Shown: in pieces, positions 1-8,389 of the stretch
Position numbering within the stretch: position 1 is the stretch's first letter
How the letters are laid out: every line of letters starts with the position of its first letter
Assembly (NCBI GenBank): GCA_041178545.1
Contig: JBEGVB010000103.1
Location: 1 to 8,389 of the forward strand
Source of the DNA: JBEATZ01 sp041178545
Lineage (GTDB): Bacteria; Planctomycetota; UBA1135; UBA2386
Direction of reading: 5' to 3'
Length of the DNA: 8,389 nt
The notes under the pieces: generated by a model
What the model saw: only the letters and a program-made list of their open reading frames with translations
Database searches by the model: none
Told to the model about the DNA's origin: nothing
Translations under genes and position numbers: made by a program

Positions 1-1
1 G

Positions 2-730
2 ATGCAGTCCAAGCTCAACCAGGCCGAGCGGCTCGCTGCCGTGGGCGAGCTGGCAGCAGGCGTTGCCCACGAGGTCAACAACCCCATCAACACGATCATC
101 AACTGCGCCCAGCTGGTGAAGGACGGCGACGACTTGCAGGAGAACTGCGACACCATCATCAGCGAGGGCGAGCGCATTGCCGTCATCGTGCGCGACCTGC
201 TGCAGTTCGCGCGCGACGACCGTGAGTCCCCGCAGAGCACCTCGATCGCAGACGTGGTGCACCGCACGGTTCGGCTGATCGGCGAGAACTTCCGCCGCCA
301 CGGGATCGCACTCAGGGTCGAGCTCCCGCAGGTGGCGCGCCCGGTGAAGGCCTCGCCTCAGCAACTGCAGCAGGTGCTGCTGAACGTCCTGATGAACGCG
401 AAGGACGCGATCGCCCAGCAAGGGGTCCGGCCCGAGTCGGCGGTCACCATCCTCGCGCAGGAGACCACCACCCCGGCCCGCGGCATGCTTCTCATGGTGC
501 GAGACAACGGGCCCGGCGTCGCAGAGAACCTGCGGACGAGGTTGTTCGAGCCCTTCGTGACCACCAAGCGGGCCAAGGGCGGCACCGGCCTGGGGCTCTC
601 CATCAGCAAGAGCATCGTGGAGAGCTACGGGGGCACGATCGAGTTGCACGATGCGCCGGGTGGGGGCGCCGAGTTCCGGGTCTGGCTGCAGGCCGAGGAG
701 CCCGAGGTCGGCCACGACCCAGTCGACTGA
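2..730 (+). CDS. Sensor histidine kinase, C-terminal catalytic half (5' partial)
   Basis: This is the transmitter part of a two-component sensor kinase, which autophosphorylates a histidine and passes the phosphate to a response regulator. Numbering from the first in-window Met, the H-box GVAHEVNNP carries the phosphoacceptor His23. The N-box has N128, N132 and D135, the G1 box is DNGPGV (168-173), the F-box is FEPF (182-185), and the G2 box is GGTGLGL (193-199). All ATP-binding motifs are intact. The LNQAERLAAVGELAAG lead-in is typical of NtrB/ZraS-like kinases and normally follows a PAS or other sensor domain, so the ATG at position 2 is probably internal and the true start lies left of the window. 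The signal sensed cannot be told. No response regulator follows, so it may lie upstream. The C-terminus is a short acidic tail after the catalytic domain. The family call is secure; the start is not. Confidence 0.93.
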   Translation: MQSKLNQAERLAAVGELAAGVAHEVNNPINTIINCAQLVKDGDDLQENCDTIISEGERIAVIVRDLLQFARDDRESPQSTSIADVVHRTVRLIGENFRRHGIALRVELPQVARPVKASPQQLQQVLLNVLMNAKDAIAQQGVRPESAVTILAQETTTPARGMLLMVRDNGPGVAENLRTRLFEPFVTTKRAKGGTGLGLSISKSIVESYGGTIELHDAPGGGAEFRVWLQAEEPEVGHDPVD

Positions 731-786
731 CCGGGCCTGCGTGCGGATTGCATCCAGCGCGGGCGGTGTGCACGCTCTGTGTGCTG

Positions 787-1560
787 ATGCGGCTGAAGAT
801 CCTCACGTACAACGTGCACAAGTGCACCGGCGGCGTCGACCGACGGTACGCGCCGGAGCGCGTGGCTGCCGTGGCAGGCCACTACCAACCCGACCTGCTG
901 CTGCTGCAGGAAGTCGCGCAGCAAGGGTCCTGGTACCGGCACGAGCGCCAGGTCGACGTGCTCGGTGACGCACTCGGCCTGCGCCACCGCGCCTACTTCG
1001 TGAACGTCCGCTTCGGCCCGCGCCGCGGCGAGTACGGCAACGCAGTCCTGAGCCGCCACCCGATCACTTCCACCGAGAACGTCGACCTGACCGTCGGCGG
1101 ACGCAAGGCACGCAGCGTGCTGCATGCGCGCCTGCGCGTCGGGATGCCGGGCCACCACTCCCGCACGCTGCACGTGTTCAACATGCACCTCGGCCTGTCG
1201 CAGCGGGAACGACTCCAGCAGCTGGAGCGCTTCCTCGCCTGCAGGCCCTTCCACGGGCTGCACCCGCGCACCCCCGTCCTCGTGGCAGGAGACCTCAACG
1301 ACGTGTGGGGCACGCTCGGACGCACCACCCTCGAACCAGCAGGCTTTCGTGCCATGCCGACACCGCTGCGCACCTTCCCGGCATGGGGGCCGGTGCGGGC
1401 CCTCGACTCCTTGTACGTGCGCGGGGACCTCGAGGTGGTCGACGTCCGCACGCCACGGCTCGCCCTCGCGCGGCTTGCGTCCGACCACCTGCCCTTGGTG
1501 GCCGACGTGCGTCTCGCGAGCGGACCCGCAGCACATGGGGACGGCGAGCCCTCGCACTAG
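787..1560 (+). CDS. Endonuclease/exonuclease/phosphatase family protein (YbhP-like)
   Basis: This 257-residue protein is a complete single-domain member of the EEP (exonuclease III / DNase I / sphingomyelinase) superfamily, metal-dependent phosphodiesterases. The expected residues appear in order: N9 in TYNVHK, E42 in LLLLQEV, H134 in NMHLGL, D169 and N171 in AGDLND, D207 in ALDSLYV, and D233-H234 in SDHLPL. The opening YNVHKCTGG and the short length resemble the YbhP group, which in enterobacteria sits next to a cardiolipin synthase gene. No such neighbour is seen here, so the substrate (nucleic acid, phospholipid headgroup or inositol phosphate) is open. I chose ATG 787 because the conserved first beta strand starts immediately after it. 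An in-frame TTG at 748 would add 13 residues that look neither conserved nor like a signal peptide. No clear Shine-Dalgarno sequence precedes 787. The protein is probably cytoplasmic. It starts 56 bases after the kinase stop, so co-transcription is possible. Confidence 0.88.
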   Translation: MRLKILTYNVHKCTGGVDRRYAPERVAAVAGHYQPDLLLLQEVAQQGSWYRHERQVDVLGDALGLRHRAYFVNVRFGPRRGEYGNAVLSRHPITSTENVDLTVGGRKARSVLHARLRVGMPGHHSRTLHVFNMHLGLSQRERLQQLERFLACRPFHGLHPRTPVLVAGDLNDVWGTLGRTTLEPAGFRAMPTPLRTFPAWGPVRALDSLYVRGDLEVVDVRTPRLALARLASDHLPLVADVRLASGPAAHGDGEPSH

Positions 1561-1601
1561 AGCCCGCCGCGGGCCACGGTGCGCCCCACTACCCTCACGG
1601 C

Positions 1602-3131
1602 ATGGGACGTACCGCACTGCGTTTCTCCCTGCTGGCGGCCGGCATCCTCGGGACCGTGCTGGCGACACCGACCTGCACGACGGCAGAGGCCCAGCATGCG
1701 CAGCTCCGGCCGACGGACCGCGGCGAGGCCTTGTTCGCAAAGCACTGTGCTGCGTGCCACGGGCGTGACGGGGCAGCAGACACCCCATTGGCAGGCCTGC
1801 TGCTGCCGCGTCCACGCGCCTTCTCGGACGGGGTGTTCAAGCTGGCGAGCACGACGAACGGTGTTCCCACGGATGCCGACCTCGTGGCGATGCTGCGCCG
1901 CGGGATGCCCGGCTCCACGATGATGTCGTGGGGATGGATGCCGCAGGAGGACCTCGGACTCCTCGCAGCCCACGTGCGCGGCCTCGCGGTCGCCGGCAGG
2001 ACCCGGTCGGTCCTGGGTCACGGCCCACATGGTGCGGAGGACACCGTGCGGGCCCGCAGCGAGGCCGAGCGTGAACTGGCTGCAGGACCGCCACTCGACG
2101 TACCTCCACCTGCAACCGTGGACGACGCACTCATGGCCCGTGGCCGGGACCTGTACCTGCGACACTGTGCTGCATGCCACGGTGAGTCCGGCCAGGGCCT
2201 GCGACCTGCGTCGGAATGGGCCGGCGCGCGCGAGGTGCTGTGGCCGAGGGACCTGACTGCGGGGTTCCTGCGCGGCGAGTCGACGTACACGGCACTCGCC
2301 CACCGCGTGCTCGGCGGCATGCCGGGTGCACACATGCCTCCCACCCGACTCACACCAGCGGAGCTGCAGGCGCTGGTGGCGTGGGTACAGGCACTGCTCC
2401 CGGACGGTGCAGAAGCACTCCATTCCCAGTGGCGGCGGCAGTTGCAGGTGGCACGAGTCGAGGCACTGCCAGGCTCGGCCACCGACCCGGCATGGCAGCA
2501 GGTTGACTCCGTGCGGCTGCCGCTGGCCCCGTTGCGCTGGCACCCGGATGCCGTGTTCGAGGCGCGTGCCCGGTTCGCACACGACGGCAAGAGGATTGCC
2601 GTGCAGTTGGAGTGGGACGACGACACGCGCGACGACCGCTTGCTGGGTGACTCGGAGGCGAGCGACGGTGCTGCGGTTCAGTTCAGCACGTCCCACGACG
2701 CACCGCTGTTCGCGATGGGCAGCGCGGCAGAGCCCGTGGAGATGTGGCACTGGAAGTCCTTCCGGGAACAGGACGTGGCAGGAGCACTCGACCTGCTCGC
2801 CACCGCACTGCACCCCACCACCGACGTGCCCATTGCCATTCCCGGCATCACGGGACCCGGCACCCGCGGTGAGGCCGTCATGGTGCACGGATTCGAGTCG
2901 ATGGCACGGGCCCGGGGCAACGGGACCAGCCTGCGAGCCCAGCCAGTGTGGGACGCCGGAACCTGGCGCCTGGTCCTCGAACGCGAACTGACCTCACCCG
3001 AGGAGGGGCGTGTCGACTTCCGCACGCCGGGAGGGATCCTCTTCTCGGTCGCGGTGTGGGACGGGTCCGTGGACCGTCACCCTTGGAGCAAGTCGGTCAC
3101 GACCTGGCACTGGCTCCAGCTCGACGACTGA
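1602..3131 (+). CDS. Secreted di-haem cytochrome c fused to ethylbenzene-dehydrogenase-type haem-binding domain
   Basis: This 509-residue protein is predicted to be a periplasmic electron carrier. Residues 1-30 form a signal peptide with a hydrophobic core (FSLLAAGILGTVLA) and a likely cleavage after AEA. Cytochrome c domain 1 has CAACH at 49-53 and a distal GMPGSTMM, with Met107 the likely ligand. Domain 2 has CAACH at 189-193 and GGMPGAHMPP, with Met245 the likely ligand. Residues about 285-507 resemble the EB_dh family (haem b gamma subunits of type II DMSO-reductase enzymes): a WQQVDSVRLPL opening, EMWHWK at 380-385, and a closing AVWDGS...WSKSVTTWHWL. That family uses a Met/Lys haem b pair; Met381 and Lys497 are candidates, unproven. 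The reading frame is open upstream to 1305, but that part overlaps the EEP gene, and ATG 1602 directly precedes the signal peptide. No clear Shine-Dalgarno sequence is seen. No molybdoenzyme or iron-sulfur subunit lies in the window, so the redox partner is unknown. Confidence 0.88.
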   Translation: MGRTALRFSLLAAGILGTVLATPTCTTAEAQHAQLRPTDRGEALFAKHCAACHGRDGAADTPLAGLLLPRPRAFSDGVFKLASTTNGVPTDADLVAMLRRGMPGSTMMSWGWMPQEDLGLLAAHVRGLAVAGRTRSVLGHGPHGAEDTVRARSEAERELAAGPPLDVPPPATVDDALMARGRDLYLRHCAACHGESGQGLRPASEWAGAREVLWPRDLTAGFLRGESTYTALAHRVLGGMPGAHMPPTRLTPAELQALVAWVQALLPDGAEALHSQWRRQLQVARVEALPGSATDPAWQQVDSVRLPLAPLRWHPDAVFEARARFAHDGKRIAVQLEWDDDTRDDRLLGDSEASDGAAVQFSTSHDAPLFAMGSAAEPVEMWHWKSFREQDVAGALDLLATALHPTTDVPIAIPGITGPGTRGEAVMVHGFESMARARGNGTSLRAQPVWDAGTWRLVLERELTSPEEGRVDFRTPGGILFSVAVWDGSVDRHPWSKSVTTWHWLQLDD

Positions 3132-3133
3132 GA

Positions 3134-3150
3134 GGGTTCTAGAAGAGCCC
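3134..3150. terminator. Small hairpin at the convergent gene junction
   Basis: GGGTTCT (3134-3140) and AGAGCCC (3144-3150) pair as a 7-bp stem with one wobble pair (U-G on the + strand transcript) around a 3-base loop. It starts 3 bases after the cytochrome stop and covers the stop codon of the converging kelch gene, so it is placed to act on both transcripts. No T-run follows on either side, so a classical intrinsic terminator is not supported. It may only slow RNA polymerase or protect 3' ends. Confidence 0.3.
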
Positions 3151-4599
3151 CAACACGCTGCGGAGCCCGTTGCTCACGGCAATGCCACCGAGCGCGCCCG
3201 CGTCGAGCGAGCCGAGTTGGTGGAAGACCTTGAGGCCGTTGAGTCCCGGCACCGCAGGCAGTGCAAGCGGCACGGAACATGAGCCCGCCGTGACGGCCAC
3301 CAGCAGCGTCGAATCCGCACTCTGGAGCAACGCGCAGTTGGGGCCGAGGCCGAACGGCTGCAACGACAGGGGCAGCGCACCCAGTGCGGAGGAGGTGTCA
3401 CTGAAGCCTGCGGCCAGGAAGGCAAAGGAACTCGCGATGGCGAGGTTGGACCCCACCAGCGTGTACGTCGAACCCACCACCGGACGGCCTGACGCACCCA
3501 GCGACGGCACCCCAGCCGTGCCAATGCAGCCTGATCCGTACGCGGAGGCCTGCGCCAGGCCACCCCACCGCCAGGTGTCGGCATAGGGAGCGCCACTGAA
3601 CGTGGGGCTGCCGCCGAACAGCACCTGCAGGCCATTGGGCGCATCGGCGACCCGGAAGCGCGTGCGCGGCGACGTGGGTGCGCCGACCACCGTGCTCACG
3701 TCGACCCAGGACGTGCCGTCGAACCACCACGTGTCATTGAGGGTGATGCTGCCGGTCGCGGTGCTGACGCTGCCGCCGTGCATCACGTAGCGACCGATGG
3801 ACGGGTCGTAGAACAGGCTCGCACCCGCGCGCGCCTGCGGCAGCACGCCCTGGGGCTGCAGCCGCAGCCAGGTGTCCGTGGTCGACGAGTAGACCCAGAC
3901 GTCGTTCCACTCGATCTCGCCGTTGGGCCCTGGCGGGTTGTTGAAGTTGGTGCCGCCGAACAACAGCACGCCGCCGAGCGAGGGGGCCGAGCACATGGAG
4001 GCCTGCGCGCGCGCACTGGGGCGCGTGGCCGGCAGCGTGCGCACCCAGTTCACGCCGTCGTACTCCAACGTGAAGTTCGGCATCGGGACGATGCCCTGGA
4101 ACAACTCGCCGCCGAACAACACGGTGCGCTGGCCGAGCGGGTCGTAGGCCATCGACACCTGGCTGATCCCGTTGGAGTTGCCCACGATCGCACCGGGCGT
4201 GTTGGTGGTGGTCACGGGGAACCAGTTGGTGCCGTCCCACTCCCACGTCTCGTTGCGGTAGGTGTTGCTGATCAGGCTCGACGACTGGCCGCCGTACATC
4301 ACGGTGCGGCCGCGCGCCGCGTCGAAACACATGCCGGCGAAGTACCGCGCAGTCGGGCTGGTGGTCGGGGCAAGCAACGTCCAGTTGCTGCCGTTCCAGC
4401 GCCACGTCTCGGCGTAGTTGGTGGGCGGGAACAGCGAGAGGTCCACACCGCCGAACATCACCGTGTTGCCGGTGGCGTCGAGGGCCATCATGGGGGCGTT
4501 GCGCCCTGCAGGGCTGGTGCCCGGGTTGGCCTGGCTCCACTGGGCGAGCAGCAGGTGCGAGGGGACGAACAAGGCCGCGAGGCAGCAGGCGGTGCGCAT
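3139..4599 (-). CDS. Secreted six-bladed kelch-repeat protein with C-terminal planctomycete-type module
   Basis: This 486-residue exported protein has no recognised enzyme motif. Residues 1-19 are a signal peptide (hydrophobic LAALFV...LLLA, then QWSQ). Residues about 35-350 hold six kelch-type units, each with a hydrophobic strand ending in a Gly-Gly pair (50-51, 103-104, 163-164, 215-216, 275-276, 329-330). Each is followed by a strand such as ETWRWNGSNW, ETWEWDGTNW or DTWWFDGTSW. Six units fit a closed beta-propeller, a scaffold that usually binds protein or carbohydrate. Residues about 353-486 are a separate module that starts with YGSGCIGTAG, has cysteines at 358, 422 and 441, and ends with VSNGLRSVLGLF. 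The NIDO-like protein at 7484-8389 carries a related module. ATG 4599 directly precedes the signal peptide; no Shine-Dalgarno sequence is evident. It lies 80 bases downstream of clpB on the same strand, behind a strong hairpin, so it is probably transcribed separately. Ligand and role are unknown. Confidence 0.87.
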   Translation of the reverse strand: MRTACCLAALFVPSHLLLAQWSQANPGTSPAGRNAPMMALDATGNTVMFGGVDLSLFPPTNYAETWRWNGSNWTLLAPTTSPTARYFAGMCFDAARGRTVMYGGQSSSLISNTYRNETWEWDGTNWFPVTTTNTPGAIVGNSNGISQVSMAYDPLGQRTVLFGGELFQGIVPMPNFTLEYDGVNWVRTLPATRPSARAQASMCSAPSLGGVLLFGGTNFNNPPGPNGEIEWNDVWVYSSTTDTWLRLQPQGVLPQARAGASLFYDPSIGRYVMHGGSVSTATGSITLNDTWWFDGTSWVDVSTVVGAPTSPRTRFRVADAPNGLQVLFGGSPTFSGAPYADTWRWGGLAQASAYGSGCIGTAGVPSLGASGRPVVGSTYTLVGSNLAIASSFAFLAAGFSDTSSALGALPLSLQPFGLGPNCALLQSADSTLLVAVTAGSCSVPLALPAVPGLNGLKVFHQLGSLDAGALGGIAVSNGLRSVLGLF

Positions 4600-4638
4600 G
4601 GTGGAGGTCAGGGTGCGAAGCGGAGCACTCTACCACCC

Positions 4639-4669
4639 CGCGCGGCACCATTGGTCCAGGCGCCGCGCG
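4639..4669 (-). terminator. Strong GC hairpin between clpB and the kelch gene
   Basis: An 11-bp inverted repeat, CGCGCGGCACC (4639-4649) with GGCGCCGCGCG (4659-4669), encloses a 9-base loop. Read as leftward RNA, every position pairs, with a single G-U wobble. It begins 10 bases after the clpB stop codon, where a terminator would lie. No U-tract follows (the next bases are GGGGTGG), so it may be a U-less terminator, a pause site, or a 3' end stabiliser that partly insulates the kelch gene from clpB transcription. Confidence 0.5.
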
Positions 4670-4679
4670 ACCGAATGCG

Positions 4680-7295
<2,616 letters not shown>

Positions 7296-7300
7296 CGGTT

Positions 7301-7306
7301 CTCCTC
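7301..7306 (-). promoter_or_regulatory. Ribosome binding site of clpB
   Basis: On the - strand, GAGGAG followed by AACCG precedes ATG 7295, a 5-base spacer. It is the only clear Shine-Dalgarno sequence ahead of a gene start in this window. It fixes the clpB start against the in-frame GTG at 7328, which would lie upstream of the site. Confidence 0.8.
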
Positions 7307-7366
7307 GGCGGCCGGAGGTTCGGGCCACCAGAAGGGCTAGGGCAGAAGCCGTGCCAACCGAACGCG

Positions 7367-7397
7367 AAGTTTGCTACCTCTTATCTAGAAACAACTT
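7367..7397 (-). promoter_or_regulatory. AT-rich island, probable clpB promoter region
   Basis: Only 10 of these 31 bases are G or C, against a strongly GC-rich surround. The island lies 72-102 bases upstream of the clpB start, where a promoter would be expected. On the - strand it contains TTGTTTCTAGATAAGAGG. TAGATA or TAAGAG could serve as a -10 element, but I find no well-spaced -35 partner and no convincing sigma-32 match. The placement is supported; the exact boxes are not. Confidence 0.35.
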
Positions 7398-7432
7398 GCG
7401 TCCTTCCCTGCCATGGGTGCAGCACCCGCAAG
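7395..7432. repeat. Nested inverted repeats upstream of clpB
   Basis: An outer inverted pair, CTTGCG (7395-7400) and CGCAAG (7427-7432), is separated by 26 bases. Inside it lies the near-continuous palindrome GGGTGC-A-GCACCC (7415-7427), whose last base overlaps the outer right arm, and the 6-base palindrome CCATGG (7411-7416). The group borders the AT-rich island, on the far side from clpB, so an operator for a dimeric regulator is possible. The sequence does not match the CIRCE element bound by HrcA. Function is inferred from position only. Confidence 0.35.
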
Positions 7433-7433
7433 A

Positions 7434-7477
7434 ATGCCATCGTGGCAGCGCTACGGCGAGAGCCGCCATTCTGGCAT
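7434..7477 (-). repeat. Inverted repeats just downstream of the NIDO-like gene
   Basis: ATGCCA (7434-7439) pairs with TGGCAT (7472-7477), and GGCG (7455-7458) pairs with CGCC (7464-7467) inside. An alternative short hairpin is TGCCA-TCG-TGGCA (7435-7447). The outer stem begins 6 bases past the stop of the leftward gene at 7484, so this could form the 3' end of that transcript. Stems are short and no U-run follows, so terminator activity is uncertain. Confidence 0.22.
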
Positions 7478-7483
7478 CCTCGG

Positions 7484-8389
7484 TCAGTGGTCGCCGATCA
7501 GCAGGTCGACGCCGTTGGAGGTGATTGCGCCAAGGGTGTTGAGGCCCGGCACCAGCACGAGCGACTGCCCGTAGACCCGCAGGTTGACCAGCGCAGGCCC
7601 CGCTGGGATCCCGATCGGGACCGTGCCCAACCCGCCGGTCGGGAGGAAGCCGGTGGTGGCACCCACCCCGATGTGCTGGAAGCAGCCCGGGGCACCGAGC
7701 AGCCCGAGGTCGACGGGCGGAACCCGGCTGCTGAAGCCGAGGCACAGGATGCCGAGCGTGCCTGCAGTGGGAACGTTGGTGGTGCGCCACTGGAGGGTCG
7801 TCCCGGTGATCGGGCGCGCCGACGTGGCAAGGGCGAGCGGCACCGCGTCAGGCATGGTCACGAAGGGCATCGCCGTCGCCAGGTCGCGCGACCCAGGGTC
7901 GCGACCACTCGTGCCGAGGCTGTAGCCCACGAGCATCTGGTGCGTGACGTTGCTGCAGGCCTGCCACCGGTACTCGATCGCACCCGAGGAGAAGATTGCC
8001 GCCTGGAAGGTGTTGGTCGAGCCCGTCTGGCCGAACTCCGGCACGTTGAGCCAGGTGATGTAGGCCGCGGTGTAGCTGGGATCGATGTCGAAGTGCACCG
8101 TGCCGCCGACCGCCGGGTTGAGGTCCTGCCACAGCAACGCGAACCGCTCACCCTGCGTCAGCAGTTGCGAGGAACTACCCGTGCAGCAACCGGCATTCGA
8201 GTTGGGCTGCGTCCAGAAGTAGCCGTTGGAACTCGCGTAGAGCGCATTGGTCACCCCCGCCGGGGTCACCAGTTGGAACGGCAGCGGGAGGGCCGGAGAA
8301 ACCGTGTCGTCACCGAGGCCGAGGTTCGCGGACGTGGGCGTGAAGAACGTGTTGGAGCCGGGCAGCACCGCATAACCGCCGGCGCCCGT
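7484..8389 (-). CDS. Secreted NIDO-like beta-sandwich protein with planctomycete-type C-terminal module (5' partial)
   Basis: The frame is open for 301 codons to the right window edge, so the N-terminus and any signal peptide lie outside. A GTG at 8368 is in frame, but the frame continues upstream as TGAGGYAV, so I treat it as internal. Numbering from the edge, residues about 25-165 resemble the extracellular nidogen-like (NIDO) fold: LPFQLVTPAG, FALLWQDLNP, then YITWLNVPEFGQTGSTNTFQA with AIFSSGAIEYRW. Residues about 183-299 form a second module, with ARPITGT (191-197), a central GFS (218-220), IPAGPALVNLRVYGQ (261-275) and a closing ITSNGVDLLIG (289-299). The kelch protein at 3139-4599 ends in a related module. 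No catalytic motif is seen. A surface or secreted adhesive or structural role is a guess. The stop lies 188 bases upstream of the clpB start; the repeats and promoter-like island between suggest separate transcription. Confidence 0.78.
   Translation of the reverse strand, partial: TGAGGYAVLPGSNTFFTPTSANLGLGDDTVSPALPLPFQLVTPAGVTNALYASSNGYFWTQPNSNAGCCTGSSSQLLTQGERFALLWQDLNPAVGGTVHFDIDPSYTAAYITWLNVPEFGQTGSTNTFQAAIFSSGAIEYRWQACSNVTHQMLVGYSLGTSGRDPGSRDLATAMPFVTMPDAVPLALATSARPITGTTLQWRTTNVPTAGTLGILCLGFSSRVPPVDLGLLGAPGCFQHIGVGATTGFLPTGGLGTVPIGIPAGPALVNLRVYGQSLVLVPGLNTLGAITSNGVDLLIGDH

Noticed and set aside
1305..1601. N-terminal extension of the cytochrome frame by 99 codons
   Set aside because: It overlaps the EEP gene in another frame, and a signal peptide begins at ATG 1602, which would be buried by the extension.
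625..1815. Long open frame (396 codons) on the - strand opposite the kinase and EEP genes
   Set aside because: It lies antisense to two genes with intact family motifs, has low-complexity Arg/Ala/His-rich composition and no recognisable domain. Such shadows are common in GC-rich DNA.
1557..2888. 443-codon open frame on the - strand opposite the cytochrome gene
   Set aside because: The + strand carries signal peptide, two CxxCH sites and a conserved C-terminal domain. The antisense product shows no family features.
4625..4632. CIRCE-like half-site (GAGCACTC) in the clpB-kelch gap
   Set aside because: Only one half with 7 of 9 bases (AGCACTC) matches, the partner half is absent at the proper spacing, and it lies downstream of clpB rather than in front of it.
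7296..7328. Alternative GTG start for clpB 11 codons upstream
   Set aside because: The GAGGAG site at 7301-7306 points to ATG 7295, and the family N-terminus begins there.
7413..7434. Sigma-32 type promoter (CTTGCG and CCCAT on the - strand) before clpB
   Set aside because: The two boxes are only about 9 bases apart, too close for a sigma-32 promoter.
8366..8368. GTG as the true start of the NIDO-like gene
   Set aside because: The frame continues open to the window edge, no Shine-Dalgarno sequence precedes it in the visible bases, and an exported protein should begin with a signal peptide, which is missing here.

Overview
This 8.4 kb, GC-rich window is dense with genes and looks like a bacterial chromosome. 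The best lineage clue is a C-terminal module shared by two secreted proteins. It ends in an SNG[LV]...LG/LIG motif and is a kind I associate with the large, GC-rich Planctomycetota that carry many kelch-like and sandwich-fold secreted proteins. The sparse Shine-Dalgarno sequences and the two-haem cytochrome fused to a further haem-binding domain fit that assignment. It is an inference, not a proof.

Layout. Three genes read rightward on the + strand: the C-terminal half of a sensor histidine kinase (2-730, cut by the window edge), a YbhP-like endonuclease/exonuclease/phosphatase (787-1560), and a secreted di-haem cytochrome c fused to an ethylbenzene-dehydrogenase-type haem b domain (1602-3131). 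Three genes read leftward on the - strand: a secreted six-bladed kelch-repeat protein (3139-4599), the disaggregase ClpB (4680-7295), and a secreted NIDO-like protein (7484-8389, cut by the right edge). The two groups converge at 3131/3139, where a small hairpin sits. A strong GC hairpin lies between clpB and the kelch gene. The only long non-coding stretch, 7296-7483, holds the clpB ribosome binding site, an AT-rich island that is probably its promoter, and several nested inverted repeats.

How the genes relate. The + strand genes are close enough (gaps of 56 and 41 bases) to be co-transcribed, but they share no obvious pathway. ClpB is a cytoplasmic protein-quality-control machine. The two proteins flanking it are exported and share the C-terminal module, so they probably share a surface or export fate with each other rather than with ClpB. 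I see no phage, IS element, CRISPR array, tRNA or rRNA, and no clear new multi-gene system. The most unusual items are the cytochrome fusion and the shared C-terminal module.
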